64,000 nucleotides of DNA from Maea johnstoni (lineage: Eukaryota; Annelida; Polychaeta; Spionida; Magelonidae): assembly GCA_963942565.1 (NCBI GenBank), contig OZ012686.1, positions 57,426,727-57,490,726 of the forward strand, given 5' to 3'. The translations under genes and the position numbers were made by a program. The notes beneath the pieces were generated by a model that was not told the origin of the DNA, searched no databases, and worked only from the letters and a program-made list of their open reading frames with translations. Of this stretch, positions 1 to 33,000 are shown piece after piece. The first letter of the stretch is position 1. Each line of letters opens with the position of its first letter.

Positions 1-2
1 CC

Positions 3-20709
<20,707 letters not shown>

Positions 20710-21378
20710 ATGCATCATCCTCATAGACTATAAGCGGAATCCTGCTGAGAAGGAGAGGAAAGCACTTCTTCTAACTTGAAGGAATAGCTAGTCAAATAGC
20801 CAAGTACAAGGACTGTATGATAAAATACTATTTTATAAGATTTTACTATAAATATCACACGCCAATTTGAAAAGGTTTTGTGAAAAAAAAAATGTTTGCC
20901 TTTGGGAATCTTATAACCTTAGGAATTACCATGACAAAAAGATTACTCTGCAATCAAGCACCAAGAACCTACAACAAATACCAATTGTATCTGAAGTGGA
21001 TAGAAGACCGAGCTTCCCTCACTAATGCATATTTTTTATACCCAAGGGAATAGCTAGTCATGCAGGCAAGACTCTGTGATCAAAAACAAAGTACCTATTA
21101 CAAATTCCAAACTTATTCAAACGTTCTTGGACCATGTACCGTGCCTTTTAAATGAGCTCCAAGATAATATCAAGACAGCTGATCATGTGAAAAGTTGTAA
21201 AAGACTAGTTGAAAGTATTGCTATTTCATTGGGATTTTAATGAACTATTCGGATATGAACATTGCCCATTAACAATTTCAATAAAGCACACTTCAACATG
21301 GGGTAAAGGATAAAAGATCAAATGAAAAGAGCACCACACAACAAGAATAGGTGATCTACACTATTAATACACAATACT
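20710..21378 (+). other. 3' untranslated region of the guanylate cyclase, with poly(A) signal
   Basis: No coding sequence follows the TAA. AATAAA stands at 21280-21285, about 570 bases past the stop, the best candidate for transcript end. The fossil DIRS-like element begins shortly after. Confidence 0.6.
21280..21285 (+). terminator. Candidate poly(A) signal AATAAA
   Basis: Canonical hexamer on the coding strand, first good match downstream of the guanylate cyclase stop. Another AATAAA at 21436-21441 lies inside the inverted end of the DIRS-like element. Confidence 0.5.
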
Positions 21379-21535
21379 TACCTAAAATAAGTACATTTGA
21401 CCTCTTTCCAAGTTGTAAATAGTCATGTGCTTCTAAATAAAGAATAGTAACTAGGTTAGTTGCCTATAGATGACATCATTGAGAGAAATCAACAGCCAAT
21501 CAGGATGGATTACTGGACTGCATGTGGGAACCTGA
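21378..21535 (+). repeat. Left inverted end of the DIRS-like fossil
   Basis: Imperfect reverse complement of 25552-25705; contains TTTGACCTCTTTCCAAG and CAGCCAATCAGGATGGA. The outer boundary is approximate. Confidence 0.75.
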
Positions 21536-24519
21536 TAATGGGAATTTCACTGAATCTTCTTGCAGTGAAGACTGCCACCAAATATGAAACTAAAAGTAAA
21601 ACATTTAAGTAGAGCCCCCTTGGGTGGTTGGTGTGTACTCCTTGTCATGCTCTATAAGATTAAGGGTAATTTCCATGTTTGATACTGAACTTGTTTTGGT
21701 GTGCAAGCAATCAAGTTCCCTTTTCGCAAGTTGGCCACCTCTTCCACATTACAATTTTTTTCCTGTGAACTTTCTTTTGCCATTTCCTTATGGCTGCGAT
21801 GTAACCACCAAAAGACTAAGTCTTTGCTCCTTTTCCTTCCTCATACAATTCATGTAAGAAGTTACACACAGATGCCATATGAGAAATAATGGGATCCTTA
21901 ATCCTGTTCTTGTCACACCAACTGATAAAAGTTTGGACTCTGTTGGAGTAGCATGACACTGGATTCTCAAATTTCACCTGTTGTCAATTCTGCAGCACCG
22001 TTTCTAAACTCCTCGTTTCTGAGTTTTTTCTGCCAATCCTCCACAAAACTAAACTTAGGAGACCTGGATCTGTGTGGAACTGATGTTGATCTGGCATCTT
22101 TAGCCATTTTTCTTTCTTTGGCAGCAGACGGGGAATGTCAATGTTGACGTCCATGGATATCTTCCCCAATTTGGGGCTAATAGTGTCATTCTGACATTGC
22201 TGTTCTTGAGCGTTTTAAGCACATGCTAGGTCAGTGGTTTTGGTGGGAAGGCATAGGCTTCTAAGTTGTTCCAGCTGATTGACATTGCACCCACTGCCAA
22301 TGACTGAGGATCCTCTAGTATGGAGCAGATCAAGAGTTTTGCATTCTTGTTGCTGGTGACCAGATCGATGAATGGCTTTTTAGACAAGTGAAACAGATTT
22401 TACACCAATGTTGGGCACGGTGCCCACTCTTGAGGCTTCCCTTTCCTTGAATACAGGTCGGTTGATTTTTTTTTGCCTTCAGAATATATCAATGCATCTT
22501 TGAGCGTCAGATTATGATCTACCGCACTAATTCAGAAGATGCGATATTAGACAACACAATGACGTTGACTTGATTCCTCCTTGTTTGTTCAGATAGGTCA
22601 CTACTGTGACCATGTTGCACCTGACTCTGATTATATCCTCTATATTCAATTCTTGAAATACTTCATTGCATTGAAGATTGCTTTCATTCTGAGAATGTTG
22701 ATATGATTCTTCTGCTCCATCTTGTTGCAGCTGACTCTTGTTCCTCTTCTTCTATCAAATAGGCTCCCCAACCAAGCTGGCTGGCATCTGTCATCATGAA
22801 ACAATTCGGAATCCCTAATTCCAGTGGCAATCCTTGTTTGAGGTGTGCCTCATCCTTCCACCAATGCAGATGATATTGGAGTACTTTGGATATGGGAATT
22901 ATGTCCTTGAGATTGCCAGAGCTGGGTTTCCACTAACTTTGTAAATAAAACTGTATTGGTCCCAGGAATAACCTTGGCCATTTGACATGGTAAATTACAG
23001 TTCAGTAACCCTATAAGAGATGGAGGAAAACCAGGCTTGGACCAACTGGGCCCTCTGGAATATGGATATTAGCTTGATGATGTTGATCATCCTGTTGATT
23101 GGTATCATCACCATATCTGTATCTGTGCCAAGTCTCAGACCGATATGAACTGTGAGCTGATTCCAGCTCAGTTTTTTCCCAGTTCACTAACTGGCTATTC
23201 ATAACATAAAGTTCAGCATTTCTTGAGATTTGGAGATCAAAAATGACTTGTCCTTTTCCTTGCCCAGGATACAGTGACACTTAAAGACCAATCTCTCTCC
23301 TTATGTGTTCTGCAACTGGTGCCAGCATTTCAGTGAACACTTGCAGCGGATAGATTATTCCAAATGGTGATGCTATGAATTTGTATCTGGCTGGACCCAA
23401 TGAGAATCTCAGGAGCTTCAAATACTCTGGGTGAATGGGGATGTGAAAGCATGCAGTTTCAGGTTGACGGGCATTAGCCAGTTATCTTTCTTCACATCTG
23501 TAATCACACCTTTCAGTGTTGCCATCCTGAACTTCTGTTTCCGCAGGTATGCATACAACGGTTTCAAGTCTATCATTGGCCTTCACATGCCACCCTTCTT
23601 TGGTGCAAGGAATATTCTGGAGTAAAACCAGTCGTTCTGATTGTGGGTTACTTGACGAAAAGTTGACTTGGCTTACATACCTTTGACCTCTGCGAACACC
23701 AATTCTCTTGCAGATGAATCTATCAGTAATGGTGATGAGAACACGCCTCTGAAATGGATTACCGTACTTCTATTAAGTCTGGTCTGTAGCCTTTGTCTAT
23801 GACTTCTAACACCCATGCATCTTGACAGTAATTCTGCCATGCCCATGAAAAGTTTAACAACCTTTCTCATATCGGTACTTTGGGAAGAGGTATCATGTGA
23901 AATTCATTTTCTGAAATTGTTCCCTTAACTATGGCCTCTGCCTGAAGACCTGGTTTGTTGGTCAACTCTTCCATGATCGGCGAAAATAATGATCGTCACT
24001 GTTTGTCTTCATATCACTGCAATTCCCTTTGTTGGCCATATGACTTAAGAACTTCTCCTGTTGAATGTATGCCTTTGATTTTAGTTGTTTTAAGCATCAT
24101 TAAGATGAATTCTTGAAAATCTTTGATGTAGTCTGTGAGTATGAAGATGACTGTCTCTCTCTTTTCTCTATTCCTTCCACTTCCTCTTTGGCTCTAATTG
24201 CAAATTATGCACTTGCCTCCAGGATCCCCTCTTTATCACAGCCTGCCTGCAGGTCCTCTGTTACTTTATCAAGAACTTTGAAGATTTATCAATGGGACCT
24301 GGTCTTCAGGATATTCTTTTCCCACTGAGATGGCTAGGAAAAATAAACAATAGGATTATATGCTGTTAGTTTGTGCATTGTCTTGTAAGCCGATGTTTGT
24401 TGTCAATCTTGGGTTCAGGTTTACCCACCTGAGTTGAAGTGGAACATATCATTGGTGGAGATATTTCATGAGAAACTATGCCAAAGCTCTCAGATATTAC
24501 ATTTCAGTGTGCAAGACGA

Positions 24520-25126
24520 TAGAGCTGCACTCAGGAACACTAACGTAATACAGAACACGCCTTCTCATCACTGCTTTTTGCTGCCATGCCTTGTTTACAA
24601 TACCCAATGTATATAAACAGTTGAGTGTTATACTGACCTTTGTACCTCACCAGTAAATCCTCACCCTCTTGGCTTGATCAATGGTGTGCAATAGGAGCTG
24701 GAACCTCCTGGGGAATCCTACGCTGGCGTGGCACCCTGCTCATCTTATAAAAGAATGAGGATTTGAGGATCTGTCTATGGATACCATGCATCTAAAAGAT
24801 CCCTTGGTCCTCTGTGGATTTGAAGGCTCTGCTCTTTCTCTTCCGCTTTTTCTTCTTTCACAAGCTTTGCCATTGTTCTTCAACAGTGGCAAAGGACCAT
24901 TTTACGAAAAAAGAAAATTATGGCACTGAATGGCCTAGTGTGCCTTTTTCTTAGAATGAAGTAAACAAGTACATGTTAATACATCTTCATCAGTAATCAT
25001 TTCTCAATTGCTGGGCTGGAAAAAAAGTATCTAATTTTATAAACTGCAAGTCCGTGGGTTCATGAGCTCACGAGTCAAAATGGTGGTGAGCTCATGAGTT
25101 TATCTCCCTTCATAAGTGCAGCTCTA
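24520..25126. mobile_element. hAT-type non-autonomous element, family 1, copy A
   Basis: Ends are TAGAGCTGCACTCA and, reversed, TAGAGCTGCACTTA. It shares its ends and left third with the 45714-46132 copy but has a longer middle. The flanking 8 bases CAAGACGA and CAAGCCGC agree at 6 of 8. It lies within the DIRS-like fossil, so it inserted later. Confidence 0.75.
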
Positions 25127-25551
25127 CAAGCCGCCATTTTTGATTTCAACATTTGTATCCTCCAAGGATAGACAGTCACTACCAACTGCTTGTTTATGAC
25201 CAGTTGCACATCAATTTTTGCAAATTATCACCATCTTCTGGCTTATTCAATATTTTGTTCCTTCTCCTTCCTACAGTATGCCAAATACTACTGGAAGTTG
25301 GCAAAATGGTCATGACATCTACTACATGTATGGTAAGGAATAAACTGTACCCAACATAAACTATGTCGGTGAGAGTCTTGTGAGCATAGCCTGGTGTATG
25401 TTTTACATGCCTTATGCCCGGAAGACTGCTAGGTAGACTTTGAAGAGGAAGTCTTACCTATTTCAGGTAAGATTTTTCCAACTTCACAGGACGAGTGCTT
25501 AGAAACAATAGGTGTAGAAGAGGTAAAAAGCTTGGTAGGTTAGCTACAGAG

Positions 25552-25705
25552 ATCACAATTGCAGTCCAGTACTCCATCCTGATTGGCTGTTGATTTCTAT
25601 AAATGAAGCCATCTCTAGGCAACCAACCTAGTTACTATTCTAAGCAAAGGACTATTTTGAGCTTGGAAAGAGGTCAAATATGCTTATGTTGGTTAGGAGA
25701 GCGTA
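25552..25705 (-). repeat. Right inverted end of the DIRS-like fossil
   Basis: Reverse complement of the left end over about 150 bases with scattered differences and small gaps. The outer boundary is approximate. Confidence 0.75.
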
Positions 25706-25984
25706 TGCTATAGAGTGCTCACTTTACTATTACTGTTATCACAATGCCTGAAAGATTTTGATAATTATTACATTTTATCTCAAGGACGTAGTTTCTGTTG
25801 TTGTTGTGGTCTGCGATTGATTTGGTTATGTTTTGTATTGGCATTGGCTGTGTATTGACATATCTCCATTTTGCAGACAGGTCAATAAATATATGAAGCA
25901 CCAGTTCATTTGTTGAAATTACTCAGACAATTCACCAAGCTCTTTAAGCTAGGATATTTACTATGCACCAATTAGCAATTCTCA
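25706..25984. other. Intergenic spacer
   Basis: A short spacer between the DIRS-like fossil and the next hAT-like element. No gene or repeat recognised. Confidence 0.4.
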
Positions 25985-26359
25985 ATAGGGTTCGGATGCG
26001 AAGAGATTTTTTGTATCGATTGAATCGAAAAATATTTCGAACAATTAATCGCTTCGGTTCGAGTTTTACGGCCACATTGCCGTAATTTTAAGGCAAACAA
26101 TTTTGAAAATTATTGTGCTGCGGCATGCGCCGGCACATGCCAGGCACACATGCGGTGTACCGCGGCAATTGATGAATCGGTGCACCAAATATGGCGCAAT
26201 AGATTTGTTTACGCTTGAGAGTGACACGGAGCCAGTCTGTGTCACTTTACGAGTTCTAGTAAATTTTCTTTTTTTATGTTCTTTATTGTATTATTTATTC
26301 ATAAATTTCACATTTGAAATAATCGATTATTTCGGGTCGAGTCGCCTTCACCTGAACCA
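25985..26359. mobile_element. Candidate hAT-type short element with ATCGATT-rich interior
   Basis: Left end ATAGGGTTCGGATG; right end reversed TGGTTCAGGTG, imperfectly matching. The flanks AATTCTCA (25977-25984) and AATGCTCA (26360-26367) match at 7 of 8, fitting a hAT target duplication. The interior holds AATCGATT-like runs and a small open frame that is not a gene. Confidence 0.5.
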
Positions 26360-26367
26360 AATGCTCA

Positions 26368-29300
26368 ATTTTCGCTTAAGCATCCAACCACTAATTCTCA
26401 TATATTCACTTTCAAATTTAACGAACATTTTAGGCTTGAACTAGGCATGTTCCTAGGGTAGGTTTTAATTCCAATAGGGATCCTCCACCAGTATCATAGG
26501 GCTTGAAGAGATGTTATGAATGATATAACGAAAACAAACTGATAATGACAACCATATATCAGCTCTACACAGAAGGGATAGGGATGTATAAGTAAACTTG
26601 TCAGAATATGAATGGCCACGTGAGTGTGATCACTATTTGAGCAGGTCAAAGGTGAGAAATGAACTGCTCAAATTGTGTATCAAATGCCATGCAAATTTCA
26701 AATTCTTACTTCACATTAGCAAGTAAAATATTGAACTTTGAATTTTGTTTTTGTCCTTTTTTCTGCCTCATACAAGTGATTGTGACAGTTAGTTCTTATT
26801 GTTGAGGAAACCCAAGTATCTGGGAAGTGAGATACATAAAACTTAAACTACTATGAATTATATAATCTCTATTGGGCTAAGCCCAATTTATTCACAAAAC
26901 CAGATAAAAATATAATACAGATTACATGTGGGTGTCATTACAGATGAGCTATATGGGAATGTATTATCTTAAAACAACATTAGACCACATTTCTCAAGCA
27001 ACCATTCACCATCGCTCTTGATATTGACTCTTAATGCTGACTTCACTGCCTCTCAGTTTTTTAACATTGTAACAGATACCCTGAGGAGCTGGCACAAAAT
27101 CAGATATTCTGTAGATAAATTACCAGTGAGTGCCTATATGAAAGTTGTTCTTTAACCCATTCATCCATCAGACAACCAAAGCAGACATGACCATTATGAG
27201 CATATGTTTAGTCCTTGTAAGTGGAAGAGTACAAGTATACAAATAAAGCACTTTCTCATATCATTGTTCTTGTTCTTAATCCATTCCATTGTCTTTTTAG
27301 AAATACAAGAGCATCCAGCCAAAGTCCTTAAAGGGTAACCCGGCTTGAATGAACTCAATTCTAAAGCTTGTTTTTCTATTCAAGAAAATTCTTTACACAG
27401 CAAAATTTACCAATAATGTTTCGATAAACTTAGTCCAAATCCTTTGTTTGTTACAAGTTATGGAAAAGCAACCTAAAAAGCTCAAAACCGGGAGCCAGGG
27501 TTGGTGTGTTGTACCAGAACGTCTTGTCTGTAACATTTTGGATATATATCGAACAAGAGCAAAGAGATTTCTTCTCTTCAAGTAATATTAATATGCTCGT
27601 ATTTTTTACAAAAGATAATCTAGAGTATAGAAAAGACAATTTTCAATGGAACATGAAAATCAATTACTAAATGTTATTGTAGTTCAATATATAATTAAAA
27701 GTGTGATATCTCCAAAGGCATTGTAAGTCCAAATGAAATTCCTAACATTGTACAGCAATATTGTAACACAGGGGGTAGAATGCCACCCGTCAAATCCTAC
27801 CATTTTCAAGCTGAGGTGGCAAATAAACATCAATATTTCCAATGAAGAAATGCTTTTGTTGATGTACATATATTTGTAGAAGCACAATTCACCGTAATGT
27901 CAGGAAGACCAGTTTTGCTTTAAGCCATTCATGCCTATATGTCTCCTTGTCACCTGACACTATAACAATTTTGAAAAACAAAACAAATGCACCTTAGCAT
28001 GAATATGAAACAAAGATCTGAGGGAGGGGTGGGGGTTGGTGCTCGTAAGTTTCTGATGAACATTTCTCCTTCCAACTATTTTTCTAAAAACTACTTTCTA
28101 AGTCAGCTACCATAAAAGATTGTGAGGTGATTTTGGCTTCTATGGGCATGAGTGGGTTAAACCAAGATCACGCTGTCTAAATATTGGCAGTTGTGACAGA
28201 CTGCAGTGAGAATGGCTGTTAATTCACTACCACACAAGCACTCAATGATATTGGTAGTCTCCTCAGATCTATGGTCAATGTGATAGCTTTAGATGATCAC
28301 CCATTATATAAACCTTTTTCTGAAATAATCACACTCCAGTAGCATGATAATCAACTCTTAAGTCAGAATGTCCTGTTTAGCATGTTGTTAGTATGAGAAA
28401 TTCTTTTGAAGAATGTTGTTTTGCATTAGTGAGATTTATTCAAACTATTTACACAATTCTCTATCCCTGCATATCTCTCCTTTATTACATCAGCACCACC
28501 TAGACCATGGACTCTACAAGTCTAAAAAGTAGCAGGACCCTTAAACATATACACAAGAACAGCGTGACCCACAGAAGTGGGCAACCCTCTGCCATGGATA
28601 ACCACACTATAGTAGTCTATCTATGGTCAAACACAAAGATTTCCAGTTTTATTCATCATATAATCTATGTTTGTCTCTTATGGATATCCTCACTATAGAA
28701 GACTCTCTTTTTGGTCAATCCTTAAATTTTCCTGTTTTATTTATCATACAAAATGTACAACCTACTATTGGCTGGACCCACGAGTGTTCACACTAGAGGG
28801 ATACCATTGTTGTTTCTGTTGTGAGATATCAATTGAAAATATATGTTTGAAACTTGCTCATCGCTGTGTGCATGATCAAAGCAAATCTTCTTTGGGCAAT
28901 GTCCCTGAATAAGGAATGACATTTTTCATTCATTTCACATTCTTGCAAGAAATGAGTAAACAATTCTTGCAGAAAGTTTACGTCAGAAAGTGTTTTCTAG
29001 TTCTAATATTCTTGATGATAACCATGGAATGGAGCATAAATTTGCAGTATATTTGAAGGATTATCATTGGCTCGTTTCTGATACACATTTAGCCTTTATG
29101 CTTCTTCCAAGTTTCCAAAATATCTTTTTTTTCTTCTTGAAAATTAACACCAAAACAGTCAGGCCTTTTTGAAGTACTATCGCCATAAATGGGTTAGCAC
29201 ATTTATACCCAAAGAACCACAATGTCAGAAAAATTTGAGAAAAATTAATAATACAGGAGATAACAGAAGGAAATAAATTGCTCTTTCTATTAGTTATAAT

Positions 29301-29444
29301 TTTTTTCAAGGCTTGGCCTAAACAGGCTAAAATCATGAGCCTATCTCAAATCAACTGAACTTGCAACAAGAAATGCATCTGTTGGAAACTGTTTGACAAC
29401 AGAATATCGATCAGAGGGCAATCATCAATGATCCTTGAAGTATT
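26368..29444. other. Intergenic region between guanylate cyclase and the MBD/F-box gene
   Basis: AT-rich; I see no exon with family similarity on either strand. It holds the TTAA-flanked element at 27924-28156 and an imperfect tandem repeat around 28596-28755 with a CTATAGTAGTCT-like unit. Short open frames here lack supporting features. Confidence 0.5.
27924..28156. mobile_element. piggyBac-like TTAA-flanked short element, copy 1
   Basis: TTAA at 27920-27923 and 28157-28160. Ends are GCCATTCATGCC and, reversed, CCCACTCATGCCCATAG. 233 bases, non-coding. Same family as 63489-63682. Confidence 0.65.
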
Positions 29445-29448
29445 TTAA

Positions 29449-29653
29449 CTCTTCCAATGCTGAGGCTATTTTCGTCCAACACACAAGGACACAAAGATTT
29501 TTGAAAATCATCTTAACCCTGTCATGTTAGTATTCATCGGATAGCTCTTCGGAGTACTCTCAGATGAATACCTATGTGCCAAGGTTTCAGTCATTTTTCA
29601 GGATTTTTCGAATCATTTTGTATTGGCCAAATTAGCCAGAAGCAGCATAAGGG
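29449..29653. mobile_element. piggyBac-like TTAA-flanked short element, second family
   Basis: TTAA at 29445-29448 and 29654-29657. Ends are CTCTTCCAATGCTG and, reversed, CCCTTATGCTG. The core has a related copy at 41851-42013, sharing GAGTACTCTCAGATGA. It probably lies in the 3' UTR of the MBD/F-box gene. Confidence 0.65.
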
Positions 29654-29786
29654 TTAACAATGGGTACTAGATAACTAAGTTGTATATGTATCTGGATCCA
29701 GACAACACTTTCCCAGGAAATGGTCCAGCAAGAATTGCTCTATACACAATGCAAATTGCTCACTACTGCCCTAAGACGTGCACTTC

Positions 29787-30086
29787 CTAATGACCTGGAG
29801 CATTGAGGAGATTTGTTTTTATCACTTTGATCTTAGAGTCTGGCAAAAATTTGCATAATTTATCTACAAGAAATTGAATGCTCCACTTTTCTATGAGTGA
29901 GTCAATGTCAGTTTTGATGATCTCTGGATCCGCATCGCTCTGCAGCATGGGGACACACGCGACGCTCTGCTGGTCAGTCTCGTCCTGAGAGGTGGCGCCC
30001 TCTGTGTCGATGATCCCCCACTCCAGCCTCTTGAGGTGGCGTAGGTCGGACACCGCTCTCAGGGCATTATAGTTCACAAGAGCACC
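29787..30086 (-). CDS. MBD/F-box gene terminal exon 17
   Basis: 100 codons including TAG. Encodes [14 protein letters not shown], an acidic segment and a C-terminal helix-like tail ending NLLNAPGH. Acceptor GTGATTTCAG. No clear AATAAA on the minus strand within the next 300 bases. Confidence 0.88.
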   Translation of the reverse strand, partial: GALVNYNALRAVSDLRHLKRLEWGIIDTEGATSQDETDQQSVACVPMLQSDADPEIIKTDIDSLIEKWSIQFLVDKLCKFLPDSKIKVIKTNLLNAPGH

Positions 30087-33000
30087 CTGAAATCACAGCA
30101 GAAGAAAATACAGTGAGGAGGGCTGAAATCACAGTAAAGGCACTCAAGTAAAAGCTTGAAAACAAGAGAAATTAGCATTCTATCAAAGAAGGCTTAAACT
30201 TACATCTCCATTCAATTAAAGACTTGAATTCAAATTAAAAAAGCATTTCATTAAAAACGGCTTGATGTCACAGAATAAGCTTCCATTGAAGAAAACGAGG
30301 AAAATACACACAATCTAATCCTTATGCCTTTCACTTCTGGAATGCATAAGAGGTCAGACAACTATGACCATAACATTCTAATTAATTAATAATCAAAAAA
30401 AAACATTTGGAGGGATTTTCCCACACAACATACAATATAAACATGTGTTTCAGTTAGATATTTCTCAAAATATTGCATTGTCATTAAATATTTCCTTCAC
30501 TTATTCATGCCTGTTGCTCCGAATACCACCTCACTATTTTGGCAATATCTTTCTAATGTTTGCAATTTTCTGGAAATATTGGTTGATAAGAAGGTAACAA
30601 ACAAATCTCCTTCAAACAATATTACAATTCATGATTAATTCCAAAGTTATTTTTCAAACGTTTCCTTGGTATAGACAACAAGTGACATGGCTTATTCCAG
30701 GCATGTGTGTGTTAAGTGAGACCTATAACTGGGATCTTACCTGCTCAGCAGTGTCATGGCTTATTCCAGGCTTGTGTGTGTTAAGTGAGACCTATAACTG
30801 GGATCTTACCTGCTCAGCAGTGTCTGGCCAGACTGACAGAGACTTGAGAGAGTTCATCTCCTGTAACGAGGCAGCCAGAGAATCTGCCACCTTCCAGATC
30901 ATAAGCTCAAGGTGTTCCAAGCTGCACGAAAAAGAGAGAAGTAGTGAAAAATAAGGTATAATCATGAAGCAATTATGTCCCTGGCTAAGAGAAACATAGA
31001 TAATAAGCAGGACATATAGAAAGATCTAAGTGTTCCTAACCTCTAACTCCCATCTCAATAATTTACTCAATATACAGCATTTCAAATTCTAGTAGAATAA
31101 AGCACTGCATAGTTATAACAAATTACCTTACGGCATATCATGATGAACTACACAAAGGGTGGATACACATGCTTGATCTTATACATGCCACTACTCCAAG
31201 AGTATCCATGTGACATGCCATTGTATCAACAGAACTAAATCACCTTCGAATACAATTCACATTTACCAATATATGATAATTAAGTTTAGGCATTAAATCA
31301 AAGATGTTTGAGATGTTCTTACTTACACCTAAGTGGTCCTACCTTTTAACTTCCAACTCAATAATTTACTCACTACAAAGTATTTCACACTCTAATAGAA
31401 TAAAGCACTGCATAGTTATAACAAATTACCTTACGGCATATCATGATGAACTACACAAAGGGTGGATACACATGCTTTATCTTATACATGCCACTATTCC
31501 AAGAGTATACATGTGATTTGCCATCACATCAACAGAACTAAATCACCTTAGAATGCTGTTCACATTTACTAGTATATGATAATTATGTTTAGGCATTAAA
31601 TCAAAGTCGTGTATGAGAATTCTTTCGGATGGTCTTACTTTTTAAGTTCAAGGAGGGCATCCGCAAGCCCGATATCAGGTATTTCACCACCATGGGTCAA
31701 ACCCAGAGTGCGCAGCTTCGGAAGTTTGGCTAGATGTCCGAAGGTCTGAAAACATACAAAGTACATGTATTTCGATACAGGTACACCAATAACATTCACA
31801 CCTGCGATAACCAGCTATTGTCTACTAATTAACACTACTAACAAGAACTTAATAATAAAAAGCATTTACAGTTATCTGTAAGAAATTTCAAGTACTGCTC
31901 TATTGTCTAAAAGGCATATTTGTTAAGCCCCTGCCTAAACCAAAAAGAGCTAACATATCTATTTCATCAGTGCAAAATAATCATTCTCAGTATGAAAAAT
32001 CTTATCAGGTAGTTCAGCAAAACAATGGTTTTAGAACTGGTCAAGTAAGGTGCAGTTATTAAAACCTTATTCACTGTAATGTGATAGAGATATAACATCA
32101 CCCACTCAATCCATTTGCAGCAAAAACTGTTAAACAGTTTTGGAGATATCTTTGTAATAAGGCCTATTTTGGATTTCTTGTAGGACTATTAATCAAATTC
32201 ATGACCAAAAGGAATACTTTTGAAAAACTTTCAAATTCTGATATAATCCTAAATTCACAAGTATCATACAATTATTACACCTATTACAAAAGAGAACTGT
32301 AACAAGAAAGATTTAAACCTAATCACCTCTGATGTCCATGAGTCACAATCACCAATTTCTAACAGTTCCAGGCCTTGGAGGGAACTAAGAAAACTGAAGT
32401 CTGTCTCTGGGACCCTACGGAGGGTTGTCAAGGACTGCAAGAGAATTTCATCAGCTTTAGCACTAGGAAAGTAAAGAAGTTCATCAATTCTTAAATAAAT
32501 ACAAAAATATTGTATCTATCTTATTATTATTTCCTTTCGATTTGTATTTTGTAATTGATTTTGCAGTCAATAAAAATATATATGGCATTACATATATTGC
32601 TCTTCAATTCAAAAGCCTGCGAATTAGCCATTTGGTCTTGATAACTCATACTTCAAAACCAACTTTCCTTAAGTAAATCCTTATCACAAAATCCATAAGG
32701 AAGCTAATCTGAGAGTTCAAGACAGACATTTTTTGGATAGTTCAAAGTCTCAATCTGACCAAATTTACCCTATTTTCTGTTATCAGATGACTACCCATTG
32801 AACTAAAAAATGCATACTTAATAAAACGCAATAAATGTTAAGTCTAACTCTGTGTCCGACATGAAAATAAAGCCAATATTCCAGGGGAAATGTTTGCCAC
32901 GTGTTATTCTTCAGAGAAAACATAGAAAGGGCAACTCAAAACAGATCTTTAAGAACAAGTGTTACTTTCAGTTGAAATAAAATATATCATCAGAGGGATG

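Larger units (their letters stand above)
21378..25705 (-). mobile_element. Fossil DIRS-like tyrosine-recombinase retroelement with inverted ends
   Basis: On the minus strand, 22000-24000 carries reverse-transcriptase and RNase H matches of the DIRS type: a conserved IPIHP...LLRFSLG region with FIASPFG near 23320-23460, and a TDASQLGWGAY RNase H motif near 22760-22800. The outer ends, about 21378-21535 and 25552-25705, are imperfect inverted copies sharing GACCTCTTTCCAAG, GAATAGTAACTAGGTT and AATCAACAGCCAATCAGG. Inverted termini are a DIRS trait. The reading frame is broken at several places, so this is a fossil; visible divergence between the two ends says it is not recent. A hAT-type element sits inside at 24520-25126. 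Without that insert it is about 3.7 kb, a little short for the family. Confidence 0.8.

Noticed and set aside
26103-26444. 113-residue frame
   Set aside because: Lies mostly in a candidate hAT-like element; no family features or splice support.
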